DNA from: Roseomonas sp.
Lineage (GTDB): Bacteria > Pseudomonadota > Alphaproteobacteria > Acetobacterales > Acetobacteraceae
DNA: 38,089 bases
Reading direction: 5' to 3'
NCBI GenBank assembly: GCA_020249505.1
Contig: JADCFN010000047.1
Coordinates: 1-38,089, forward strand
Below the pieces are notes generated by a model that was given only the letters and a program-made list of their open reading frames with translations, was not told the origin of the DNA and searched no databases. A program made the position numbers and the translations under genes. Below, in pieces: positions 1 through 7,351 of the stretch. Position 1 is the first letter of the stretch, and every line of letters starts with the position of its first letter.

Positions 1-57
1 CAGACACCGGACGAGGCCTATTTTACCGCGCTGCCATCAATTCCGATGGCGGCCTAA
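1..57 (+). pseudogene. IS3-family transposase (OrfB), C-terminal end only
   Basis: The window opens inside a reading frame that gives 18 residues ending at the TAA at 55-57. The short stretch Q-T-P-D-E-A-Y-F is the typical tail of the IS3-family integrase-core (DDE) transposase, just after the catalytic domain. Everything upstream lies outside the window, so it cannot be said whether the full gene is intact. It is followed by about 40 bases that should be the right end of the element. Family recognition rests on this tail alone. Confidence 0.7.
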
Positions 58-99
58 CCAAGGTAGGAATACACTTAGGAGACGCCCAGGAACTGTTCA
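1..99 (+). mobile_element. right end of an IS3-like insertion sequence
   Basis: The transposase tail is followed by a short non-coding stretch. Read on the minus strand from about position 99, it starts TGAACAGTTCCTGGGC, which fits an IS3-type terminal inverted repeat beginning with TG. The neighbouring isomerase frame, read toward the element, loses all family similarity at exactly this point and stops on that TGA. The boundary at about 97-99 is inferred; the other end and the target duplication are not in the window. Confidence 0.55.
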
Positions 100-519
100 A
101 ACAAACCGAGCCACCTCTTCGGTCAAATCAGGCGGATAGGGTGACACCAAGCCAATGCGTTTAGCACCCAGCGCGGCGAAGGCGTCACACACCGCGCGCC
201 CCGCGGTGATGAAGGGCGCGCGCGCGGAAAGCCGCGCCACGGCGGCGTCCTCGGCTGCCGGCCCCACCAGATAGGAAGACCCCGTGCAGGCAAAGGCGAT
301 GGCACCCAGCGGCGCATTGGCGAATTGCGCACAAGTCGCATCCAGCCCCGCGACATAATCGCGCAGCCGGTCATTCAGGCTGGGCCGCGTGCTCACCAGA
401 CGCGCGGTCAGCATCGCGGTTGCTGGCGGCAGCAGCAGCGAAAATTCCGGCTCCACCGTGGTATTGGCCTGAGGGGTCAGCACCCCAAGCAGGCCATCTT
501 TGGCATAGGCGAGAGACAT
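97..519 (-). pseudogene. maleate isomerase / Asp-Glu racemase-type enzyme, 3' end cut off by IS
   Basis: The frame encodes 140 residues of a maleate cis-trans isomerase / arylmalonate decarboxylase-like protein. Visible features are GVLTPQANTTVEPEF near residues 12-26 and the first catalytic cysteine at C78 in the context FACTGSS. Family members are usually about 240 residues and use a second cysteine in the C-terminal half, which is missing here. The frame ends on a TGA that appears to belong to the IS terminal repeat. The start ATG at 519 is preferred over the one at 537 because GGAGG lies 5 bases upstream. The gene is divergent from the Bug receptor at 596. Such enzymes act on maleate or similar dicarboxylates, so the pair may once have been an uptake/isomerisation unit. 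The protein is probably inactive. Confidence 0.75.
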
Positions 520-595
520 TCGATCCTCCGCCACCATGAAGACATGGCCGCGCCTTTCGGTCTATGGAACGTGCGAATTTCCGGGGGATCACGAC

Positions 596-1552
596 ATGAA
601 CACCACCAAGCGCCGCGCCATGCTGGCCGCCATTCTTGCCACCCCTGCGCTGGCAGCAGGCGCGCAAACCGCGCGGCCCATTCGCTTCATTGTTCCCTTC
701 CCGCCCGGTGGCACGGCGGATTTGCTGGCGCGCCTTGTGGCGCGGGAGATGGAAAACCGCCTTGGCGCGCCCGTCGTGGTGGAAAACCGCGCTGGCGCGG
801 GTGGCGTGGTTGGCAGTGATTCGGTCGCCAAAAGCGCCCCCGATGGCACCACGATTTTGCTGTCCAACATCGCTTCCCAAGGCATCGCCCCGGCCATCCT
901 GCCTTCCATGCCTTACGATGTGCTGCGCGATTTCACCCATATCGGGCTGCTTGCCGCGGTGCCGAGTGCCATTGCGGTTTCCGCCAACGGCCCCTGGCAG
1001 ACCCTGCCCGCGCTGCTCACCGCCGCGCGCGACAAGCCGGGCAGCATCCGCTTCGGGTCCAATGGCAATGGCACATCGTCTCACGCCAAGCTTGAGATCC
1101 TGAAGCGGCTGGCGGGGGTGGATATCACCCATGTGCCCTATCGTGGCGCGGCGCCGGCGGCGACGGATGTGATCGCCGGCAATATTGATGGGCTGATCGC
1201 GGCCATTCCCGATGTCGGGCGGAATGAGCGGCTGCGCTTGCTCGCCATGACCACCCCGGAACGCCTGCCGCGCTGGCCCGATGTGCCATCCGTCGCGGAG
1301 CTTGGCCTGGGGCAATTGGTCGCAGCGAATTGGTTCGGCATCAGCGGCCCGGCGGGTATTCCGGCGCCGGTTGCGGATCGGCTGAATGCCGCGCTGGTGG
1401 AAAGCCTGGCCGCGCCCGCCATTACTGAGCGCCTGATCGAATTGGGTGCTGCCCCCAATCGGCTGGACCGCGCTGCCTTCACCGCACTGGTTGAAGCCGA
1501 CATGAAGCGCTGGGCGCAGATTGTGCGCGAAGCCGGGATCAAAGCCGACTAA
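596..1552 (+). CDS. Bug/TctC-family periplasmic solute receptor
   Basis: This 318-residue protein belongs to the Bug (tripartite tricarboxylate transporter TctC) family of periplasmic binding proteins for organic acids and related anions. A signal peptide runs to about residue 24, with cleavage after an Ala-Gly-Ala stretch. Family landmarks are PFPPGG (34-39), VVENRAGAGG (61-70) and VPYRG (180-184), and the length is normal. The ATG at 596 is chosen because GGGGGA lies just upstream and the signal peptide starts there; a frame open from 536 would add an unlikely leader. No TctA or TctB membrane genes are adjacent, so its transporter partner is unknown. It is divergent from the truncated isomerase gene, suggesting a shared history with maleate-like substrates (inference). 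Confidence 0.9.
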   Translation: MNTTKRRAMLAAILATPALAAGAQTARPIRFIVPFPPGGTADLLARLVAREMENRLGAPVVVENRAGAGGVVGSDSVAKSAPDGTTILLSNIASQGIAPAILPSMPYDVLRDFTHIGLLAAVPSAIAVSANGPWQTLPALLTAARDKPGSIRFGSNGNGTSSHAKLEILKRLAGVDITHVPYRGAAPAATDVIAGNIDGLIAAIPDVGRNERLRLLAMTTPERLPRWPDVPSVAELGLGQLVAANWFGISGPAGIPAPVADRLNAALVESLAAPAITERLIELGAAPNRLDRAAFTALVEADMKRWAQIVREAGIKAD

Positions 1553-1610
1553 CCTGCTTGGCACGGTGATTGCCTAGTCCTGAGGCATAGGCGGCGACAT
1601 CGCGGGAATG

Positions 1611-1632
1611 CGGGCCATTTTGCCCGTTTTTT
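1611..1632 (+). terminator. intrinsic terminator after the first Bug gene
   Basis: CGGGC (1611-1615) and GCCCG (1622-1626) form a short stem around a T-rich loop, followed directly by six T residues (1627-1632). The stem is only five pairs long but the placement 58 bases after the stop codon is typical. It separates the two tandem Bug genes into different transcripts. Confidence 0.6.
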
Positions 1633-1670
1633 AGGCGATAGATGCCGACTTTGCAGCAAGGAGCATTCGC

Positions 1671-2663
1671 ATGAACCGTCGTCGTCTTCTTGGCCTCACC
1701 GGGGGCGCCATTGCCGGCGCGCTAGCAAGCCCAGGCATTCTCTCCGCGCAAAGCGGCGCCTGGCCGACCCGCGGGTCCATCCGCCTGATCGCGCAATTCC
1801 CGCCGGGTGGCCTGGTGGATACCGTAAGCCGCCTGATGGCCCCTGCCCTTTCTCAGGCGCTTGGCCAGACCGTGGTGGTGGAAAACCGCGCTGGCGCCGG
1901 TGGCGTGATCGGCACGGATTTCGTGGCAAAGCAGCCTGCCGATGGCTATACCCTGTTGGTCTCCCACGCTTCGGTGCATGTGTTTTCGGCGGCGACCATG
2001 CCGACGCTGCCCTTCAACCCGATCACCGATTTCACCCATATCGGCCTTTTGGTCGAAGCGCCGAATGTGCTGCTGGTGAAGTCCGAGTCACGCTTCAAGA
2101 CGCTGGCGGACTACATTGAAGCGGCAAAGAAGCAGCCGGTGCGCTTCGGGTCTTCGGGCATTGGTTCGGCGCCGCATCTGCTGGGCGCGATGCTGTCTGG
2201 CGAAGCGAAGCTCACCAATCTGGATCACGTGCCCTATCGCGGCAGCGCGCCCGCGATGCAGGATCTGATGGCCAATCAGATCGAAAGCCTGATTGATCCC
2301 ATCACCACCAATGTACAGTTGATGAAGGATGGCGTGCTGCGCGCGCTCGCGGTTTCCTCGCCGCAGCGCCTGCCCGCCTTCCCGAATGTGCCGACCTTTG
2401 CCGAGCTTGGCTTCCCGAAGCTGACGTCAGCGCAATGGCTTGGGCTTTCCGCGCCGAAGGGCCTGCCTCAGCCCATCACGGAACGGCTTGCCGGCTTGGT
2501 CAACCCCATTCTGGCACGGCCGGAATTGATGACGCGGTTTGAGGATTTGCAGACTCTGCCGCGCCGGCCTTCGCCCCTGAATGGCGATTTCGTGAAAATG
2601 ATGCAGGAGCAGATCACGGAATGGACCGCGGTCGCCAAGCAATTCGATATTGTTGTGACCTGA
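1671..2663 (+). CDS. Bug/TctC-family periplasmic solute receptor
   Basis: A 330-residue Bug-family receptor, the second of five in the window. The N-terminus NRRRLLGLTGG followed by a hydrophobic stretch and a Ser-Ala-Gln cleavage site looks like a Tat signal peptide. FPPGG (43-47), VVVENRAGAGGVIG (68-81) and a VPYRG motif in the middle of the chain confirm the family. The start is supported by AAGGAG at 1658-1663, seven bases before the ATG. The gene has its own terminator upstream and downstream, so it is probably a single-gene transcript. No ligand can be assigned from sequence, and no membrane components are nearby. Confidence 0.92.
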   Translation: MNRRRLLGLTGGAIAGALASPGILSAQSGAWPTRGSIRLIAQFPPGGLVDTVSRLMAPALSQALGQTVVVENRAGAGGVIGTDFVAKQPADGYTLLVSHASVHVFSAATMPTLPFNPITDFTHIGLLVEAPNVLLVKSESRFKTLADYIEAAKKQPVRFGSSGIGSAPHLLGAMLSGEAKLTNLDHVPYRGSAPAMQDLMANQIESLIDPITTNVQLMKDGVLRALAVSSPQRLPAFPNVPTFAELGFPKLTSAQWLGLSAPKGLPQPITERLAGLVNPILARPELMTRFEDLQTLPRRPSPLNGDFVKMMQEQITEWTAVAKQFDIVVT

Positions 2664-2672
2664 TGCAAACAG

Positions 2673-2700
2673 CCCCGCCCGAGCCTACGCTCGGGCGGGG
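2673..2700. terminator. strong hairpin between convergent genes
   Basis: A perfect 12-base-pair GC-rich inverted repeat (CCCCGCCCGAGC / GCTCGGGCGGGG) with a CTAC loop sits between the Bug gene ending at 2663 and the convergent deacetylase gene ending at 2708. No long T tract follows on either strand. Its position and strength suggest a bidirectional terminator. Confidence 0.7.
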
Positions 2701-2707
2701 AACCCCA

Positions 2708-3610
2708 TCACTTCATGCCCGCCTGGGTCTTGCACCAGCGCGCTACTTCCTCATGCGTGGCAAACCACACATCACCAAAACTTTTCATGTGCTGCACCAG
2801 CCGATCCAGCAGCGCGATGCGGCTGCGATGCCCGATCACATGCGGGTGCATGGTCAGCAGGAACAAGCCACCTTCGCGATAGGCGCCTTCGAATTCGGCG
2901 GTGAACACCTCCTCCACGCTTGACGGCGGCGTATACGGGCGGAGTGCCGAAAAACGCAGCATATTGAAGTAAACCGCATCATCGCGGATCCATTCCGGCG
3001 GCAATTCCACAATGCCAGTGGGCTTGCCCTGATCAAGCAATTCATAGGCATCATCATCCGCCATCAGCGACGAATCATAAAGCAAACCCAATTCGCGGAT
3101 GATCGAAAGCGTATCGACAGAAAAATCCCAGGACGCCGTGCGGATACCCACGGGCCGGCGGCCTGTCAGTTTTTCCAAAGTATCAGCAGCGCGGAAGGTA
3201 AGGTCTCGCTCCACGCCTGGCGGCAATTGCGTATTGGCCTCATGAATCCAGGAATGGATGCCAATCTCATGGCCCTCATCCGCGACACCGCGCACCTCAT
3301 CCGGGTGCAGCAGGGCTGAGACAGCGGGGTAGAAGAAGCTTGCCTTGATGTCGTGGCGCGCCAGCAGCGCGCGGATGCGCGGCACGCCTTGCCGCGCGCC
3401 GTATTGGCCTTGGCTGATGCGCATCGGGCTTTCATCGGCATCGCGCAGCGGAATCGTCTCATGATCCGCATCGAAGGAAAGCGAAACACAACAGCGCGCC
3501 CCATTTGGCCAGGAAGCGGGCGCCAAGGACCGCCCGGCGCGAGCGCGACCCACAATTTCGCGCCATTGCGCTTCGGGCCATTCCCAGGGTTTGGCGGCTT
3601 TGTCGTTCAT
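2708..3610 (-). CDS. polysaccharide deacetylase family protein (NodB domain)
   Basis: A 300-residue protein with a complete NodB-type metal-dependent deacetylase domain. The catalytic/metal aspartates lie in SFDAD (45-49), the metal histidines in HSWIH (119-123), an arginine at 157 in the GIRTASWDF region, and the C-terminal histidines in MHPH (254-257). The SFDADHE form of the first motif and the lack of a signal peptide resemble the cytoplasmic PuuE/HpPgdA-like branch, whose members hydrolyse cyclic imides or allantoin-like amides rather than chitin. Start 3610 is preferred over 3631 because AGGAG lies eight bases upstream. It is divergent from an amidase, so a shared role in amide/imide breakdown is plausible. 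Confidence 0.88.
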   Translation of the reverse strand: MNDKAAKPWEWPEAQWREIVGRARAGRSLAPASWPNGARCCVSLSFDADHETIPLRDADESPMRISQGQYGARQGVPRIRALLARHDIKASFFYPAVSALLHPDEVRGVADEGHEIGIHSWIHEANTQLPPGVERDLTFRAADTLEKLTGRRPVGIRTASWDFSVDTLSIIRELGLLYDSSLMADDDAYELLDQGKPTGIVELPPEWIRDDAVYFNMLRFSALRPYTPPSSVEEVFTAEFEGAYREGGLFLLTMHPHVIGHRSRIALLDRLVQHMKSFGDVWFATHEEVARWCKTQAGMK

Positions 3611-3674
3611 CGGGGGTTCTCCTGCCTGCAATCAGGCGGCATGCTGCACCCATCGAAAGCATATCGGAACCCCC

Positions 3675-5090
3675 ATGAGCGATACCGATCCCGCCCTTAT
3701 GTCCGCCGAGACCCTGCTGGGGCTTTACGCACGCCGGCGCCTTTCGCCGGTGGAGGCGCTTAAGGCGGTGATGGAACGCGTCGCGCGCTATAATCCTTGG
3801 GTGAATGCCTTTGCCACGATGAACCCGCGCGCCTTGCAGGCCGCTGGTGAGGCTGAGGCGCGCTGGCAGGCCGGCCGGCCCATGGGCATGCTGGATGGTG
3901 TGCCCGCCACGGTAAAAGATTTGCTGAACATGGCAGGCTTCCCGACCAGGCGCGGTAGCCGCAGCACGGATACGACACAAGCGACTGAAGACGCCCCCGC
4001 CGTGGTCGGGCTGAAGCAGGCGGGTGCGGTGATCATCGGCAAGACCACCACCACGGAATTCGGCTGGAAATCGCCGGGCGACTGCCCGCTGCATGGCATC
4101 ACGCGCAATCCCTGGAATCCCAAGCGCACGCCGGGCGGGTCTTCTTCCGGCGCCGGGGCGGCGGCCGCGGCGTGCTTCGGACCGCTCCATATCGGGACCG
4201 ATGCCGGTGGGTCCATTCGTATCCCGGCGGCCTATTGCGGGCTGGTCGGCATTAAGCCTTCCTTCGGGCGCATTCCGCAATGGCCGCTGGGTGCCTTTGG
4301 CCATGTCGCGGTGGCCGGCCCGATGACCCGCACGGTGCGCGATGCCGCGCTGATGTTTGGCGCCATGGCGCGGCACGATCTGCGCGACCCCTATGCGCTG
4401 CCGGATGATCCGCGCGATTGGCTGACTGGCATTGAAGATGGTGTCGCGGGGCTGCGTGTGGCGGTGGTGCGGCGCATGGGCTTCGCGCCGCCACTGGATG
4501 CGGAGGGCGAAGCCGTATTGGCCGCCGCAGTACGGCTTTTGGAAGACCAAGGCGCGATTGTGGAGGAAGCCGATCCCGGCCTGCCCGACACGCGCGCCAT
4601 TTTCGGCCGCGTCTGGGGCGTTGCCTTGGCCCGCATCATCGCCACCACGCCGGACGACAAGCGCGAATTGCTCGATGCCGGCATTGCCGAGGTTGCGGCA
4701 CGAGAAGGCGAAATGCTTGCCGTGGATTATTTAGCCGCTGAGGCGATGCGCCTGGAAGCCGCCCATGCCATGGCGCGGTTTCATCAGCGCTATGATCTGG
4801 TGCTGACTGCCTGCACGCCAACGGCTGCCTTCGCGGCGGATCAACCGACCATCCGCCCGGCGGAGGCGCTGTGGCGCGATTGGGCGCCCTGGACCTTCGC
4901 CTTCAACCTGACACGCCAACCGGCGATTTCCGTGCCCGTGGCCCTGGATGCTGAGGGCATGCCGCGCGCGGTGCAAATTGTGGCGCCGCTCTACCGCGAT
5001 GATCTGGCGCTGCGCGGGGCGCGAGCCCTGGAACGCGCGGCGAGCCTGCCACTTGCCAATCCTGAGGTGGCAAGCGGCGACACGAAGTGA
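3675..5090 (+). CDS. amidase-signature family amidohydrolase
   Basis: A 471-residue enzyme of the amidase-signature family, which hydrolyses carboxylic amides with a Ser-cisSer-Lys triad. The lysine is K81 in GVPATVKDLL, the cis-serine lies in GGSSSG (154-159), and the nucleophile is S180 in TDAGGS. The length matches the family. There is no signal peptide, so it acts in the cytoplasm. The ATG at 3675 follows a weak GGAA; an open frame extends to 3591 but would run through the promoter region of the divergent deacetylase. The substrate cannot be told. The pairing with a deacetylase of the imidase/allantoinase-like branch suggests nitrogen-containing ring or amide degradation (inference). Confidence 0.92.
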   Translation: MSDTDPALMSAETLLGLYARRRLSPVEALKAVMERVARYNPWVNAFATMNPRALQAAGEAEARWQAGRPMGMLDGVPATVKDLLNMAGFPTRRGSRSTDTTQATEDAPAVVGLKQAGAVIIGKTTTTEFGWKSPGDCPLHGITRNPWNPKRTPGGSSSGAGAAAAACFGPLHIGTDAGGSIRIPAAYCGLVGIKPSFGRIPQWPLGAFGHVAVAGPMTRTVRDAALMFGAMARHDLRDPYALPDDPRDWLTGIEDGVAGLRVAVVRRMGFAPPLDAEGEAVLAAAVRLLEDQGAIVEEADPGLPDTRAIFGRVWGVALARIIATTPDDKRELLDAGIAEVAAREGEMLAVDYLAAEAMRLEAAHAMARFHQRYDLVLTACTPTAAFAADQPTIRPAEALWRDWAPWTFAFNLTRQPAISVPVALDAEGMPRAVQIVAPLYRDDLALRGARALERAASLPLANPEVASGDTK

Positions 5091-5383
5091 AAAGCCTTCT
5101 GCGCGACGCAAGGCGCTTTTGGCGCCGTGACAATCGCGATTTTTCGCAAGTCGTGCCTCAGATGCCGCCCTATGGTTCACAGTCTGGGAAGGCAAGGCTC
5201 TTGGTCCGACGGTTGATGCCCCTTCCCAATAGCCGCGCGCAACAGCCCACCAGAGGATTGCCGCAGCAGCGGCAAGAAATATCCATCCCCGCCATCATGG
5301 CTGCGCCGCAGCTTTCCTCAGCGGAGGATTCATGCAAAGTTTCGTATCAATAAAAGCATCAAGCGACCTGCGCGGAGGAACCC
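5091..5383. other. intergenic region between amidase and Rieske genes
   Basis: These 293 bases hold no convincing gene. A small GGCGC/GCGCC stem at 5112-5126 lies shortly after the amidase stop but has no T tract. An SD-like GGAGG with an ATG at 5332 opens a frame that runs out of frame into the Rieske gene and looks spurious. The promoter for the downstream operon should be here, but no clear -35/-10 pair is seen. Confidence 0.4.
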
Positions 5384-5797
5384 TTGGCCCGTCATATCGT
5401 TGCGAAGGTTGGCGATATCCCGCCGAATGGCAGCAAGCTGGTGACCGTGCGGGGCCGGCAGATTGCCCTGTTTCACGTGAATGGTGCGTATTACGCATTG
5501 ACCGATCGCTGCCCCCATGAAGGCGGTTCACTCTGTGCCGGCTTGCTTGTCGGGCGGCTCACGTCAAAAGAACCTGGCACCTATGATCTGTCGCGCCCGC
5601 GTGAGTTTGTGCAATGTTCCTGGCATGGCTGGGAGTTTGATATCCGCACCGGTCAATCCTATTGCGACCCCGAAAGCATCAAGGCGCGCACGTATCAGGT
5701 AACAGTTGAACCCGGAGCGGAATTGGCCAAAGGTCCATTCGTGGCGGAAACCTTCCCGGTGACGGTCGAAGACCAGTATATCCTGATTGACGTTTAG
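5384..5797 (+). CDS. small Rieske [2Fe-2S] protein with lengthened cluster loop
   Basis: A 137-residue protein made of a single Rieske domain. Cluster ligands are C43 and H45 (RCPHEGG) and C78 and H81 (CSWHGW). The spacing H45 to C78 is 32 residues, about twice that of typical Rieske ferredoxins, because of an insert containing SKEPGTYDLSRPREF. There is no oxygenase catalytic domain and no signal peptide. The start is TTG at 5384, with GGAGG at 5374-5378; no in-frame ATG fits the domain start. It is the first gene of a tight three-gene set with a second Rieske ferredoxin and a ferredoxin reductase, so it probably carries electrons or forms a small accessory subunit. Its partner enzyme is not evident. 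Confidence 0.85.
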   Translation: MARHIVAKVGDIPPNGSKLVTVRGRQIALFHVNGAYYALTDRCPHEGGSLCAGLLVGRLTSKEPGTYDLSRPREFVQCSWHGWEFDIRTGQSYCDPESIKARTYQVTVEPGAELAKGPFVAETFPVTVEDQYILIDV

Positions 5798-5815
5798 GGC
5801 GTGAAGGACAGCACC

Positions 5816-6124
5816 ATGGCCGCATGGCATCGCGTGGCTTCGGAAGAAGAACTTCAGCCCGACACGCCCTTCGCGACCCGCATTGGCGAAGCGCAATTAG
5901 CGATCATTCGTCTGGCTGATGGCATATTCGCCGTGAATGATGTGTGCAGCCATGAATATGCGCTGCTGTCAGAGGGGTTTTGCGAAGACGGCAAGCTGGA
6001 ATGTCCGTTGCACCAAGCCTGCTTTGATATCCGCACCGGCAAGGCGCTATCCGCGCCGGCCACCGCCGGCATCGCCACCTATCCGGTGAAATGCGAAAAT
6101 GGCGATGTCTTTGTCATGATGTAA
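5816..6124 (+). CDS. Rieske-type ferredoxin of a ring-hydroxylating oxygenase-like system
   Basis: A 102-residue Rieske ferredoxin of the BphF/NdoA type. Ligands are C44, H46 (VCSHEYALL) and C63, H66 (CPLHQACFD), with the usual 16-residue spacing. These soluble proteins pass electrons from an FAD reductase to a terminal Rieske oxygenase. ATG 5816 is preferred over GTG 5801 because AAGGA (5804-5808) is seven bases upstream. The gene starts 18 bases after the previous stop, and its stop abuts the ATG of the reductase gene at 6125, so co-transcription is nearly certain. No oxygenase alpha subunit is found in the window. Confidence 0.92.
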   Translation: MAAWHRVASEEELQPDTPFATRIGEAQLAIIRLADGIFAVNDVCSHEYALLSEGFCEDGKLECPLHQACFDIRTGKALSAPATAGIATYPVKCENGDVFVMM

Positions 6125-7336
6125 ATGGCACGACGCATCATCATCATCGGTGCAGGCCAGGCAGGGCGGCGCTGCGCTGAAACGCTACGGGAATTGGACT
6201 CGACTGCGGAAATCATGATCTTCGGCGCTGAGGCGCATTTGCCTTATGACCGGCCGCCGCTTTCGAAGGCGGTGTTGTTGGGCAAGGATCCAGGCACAGC
6301 TCTTTTTGTGCGGCCGGTAGAATTCTATGCGGATCAGCGCATCGCACTCTATCTTGATGAGGCTGTCACGCGCGTTGCACCTGTGGAAAAGCGTGTTGAG
6401 ACCGCAAGGGGAAGAAGTCTCACCTATGATGCGCTTGTCGTTGCCACCGGCGCCAAGGCGCGTCACCTTGTCATGCCAGGGGCAGATGATCCGCGGGTGA
6501 TGCTGCTGCGCAACCTGGATGATGCGCTGGCCTTGCGCGCGCGGCTTGTTGAAAAGCCACGCCTTGCCGTGATTGGGGGCGGATTGATCGGCTTGGAGGT
6601 TGCAGCATCTGCGCAGCAATTAGGCTGTGCTGTAAATGTATTGGAAGCGGGCGAGAGGCTTATGGCGCGCGGCCTGCCGGCTTCCATCAGCGCACGCATG
6701 GCCGCCTTGCATCAGCAGCACGGCGTCAGGCTCCATCTGGGGGCCCGGCTCGATCGGATTGAAAGTAATGCGCAGGAACTCACGCTTTACCTCGCTGATG
6801 AATGCTTGGCGGTGGATCTTGTGCTGGTTGGCATTGGCGCAGCGCCGGAGACGACCTTGGCCGAGGCAGCCGGACTTGCAGTTGCGGATGGTATCATCAC
6901 CGATCGCGCCGGCCGCACATCCCAGCCTGATATCTATGCCGCCGGAGAAGTGGCGCGTTTCCCTCATCCGCTAAGTACTGAAACCTCAACGCGGCAGGAG
7001 AGTTGGCAGGTCGCTCAGCAGCAGCCAGTTTCCGTTGCGCATGCGATCATGGGACAGGATAGGCCTTATGACGACATTCCCTGGCACTGGACTGACCAGT
7101 ATGATTGTAATTTGCAGGTTTTGGGCGAGCCCAGCGACGCGATACATCAGATCGAAAGAGCTGAGGGCGAAAGACTGACGCTGCTTGCCTGTGACAGCGA
7201 TGGTCGCCTCTGCGGCGCGGTGCTGATCAATAATGGGCGGGACGCGACCCCCTGCCGCCGCATGATCGCAAGCGGCAAGGTTTTCGACATGGCAGTACTC
7301 GCCGATACAGCGCGGCCCTTGCGCAGCTTTCTGTAA
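6125..7336 (+). CDS. FAD-dependent ferredoxin reductase (BphA4/CamA type)
   Basis: A 403-residue flavoprotein of the rubredoxin/ferredoxin reductase family, transferring electrons from NAD(P)H through FAD to the ferredoxin encoded just upstream. The FAD-binding GAGQAG lies at 9-14, ATGA at 107-110, the NAD-binding GGGLIG at 151-156, and the second FAD motif at 271-277, followed by a C-terminal reductase domain. The second FAD motif reads YAAGEVA, with E275 where the usual residue is aspartate; this is a conservative change but is unusual. The ATG directly follows the stop of the ferredoxin gene. The gene converges with the amidohydrolase genes, with only 15 bases between stops. Confidence 0.93.
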   Translation: MARRIIIIGAGQAGRRCAETLRELDSTAEIMIFGAEAHLPYDRPPLSKAVLLGKDPGTALFVRPVEFYADQRIALYLDEAVTRVAPVEKRVETARGRSLTYDALVVATGAKARHLVMPGADDPRVMLLRNLDDALALRARLVEKPRLAVIGGGLIGLEVAASAQQLGCAVNVLEAGERLMARGLPASISARMAALHQQHGVRLHLGARLDRIESNAQELTLYLADECLAVDLVLVGIGAAPETTLAEAAGLAVADGIITDRAGRTSQPDIYAAGEVARFPHPLSTETSTRQESWQVAQQQPVSVAHAIMGQDRPYDDIPWHWTDQYDCNLQVLGEPSDAIHQIERAEGERLTLLACDSDGRLCGAVLINNGRDATPCRRMIASGKVFDMAVLADTARPLRSFL

Positions 7337-7351
7337 TCAGCGCCATAAAGC

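Noticed and set aside
371-1564. 397-codon open frame antisense to the first Bug gene
   Set aside because: No recognisable motifs. The plus strand gene has a signal peptide, family motifs and a ribosome-binding site.
3611-3674. GCCTG-CAAT-CAGGC inverted repeat between the divergent deacetylase and amidase genes
   Set aside because: Only five base pairs, close to chance for GC-rich DNA, and no second copy.
5332-5520. small frame with GGAGG upstream, overlapping the Rieske gene start
   Set aside because: It overlaps the Rieske gene out of frame and has no conserved features. The TTG start of the Rieske gene has its own ribosome-binding site.
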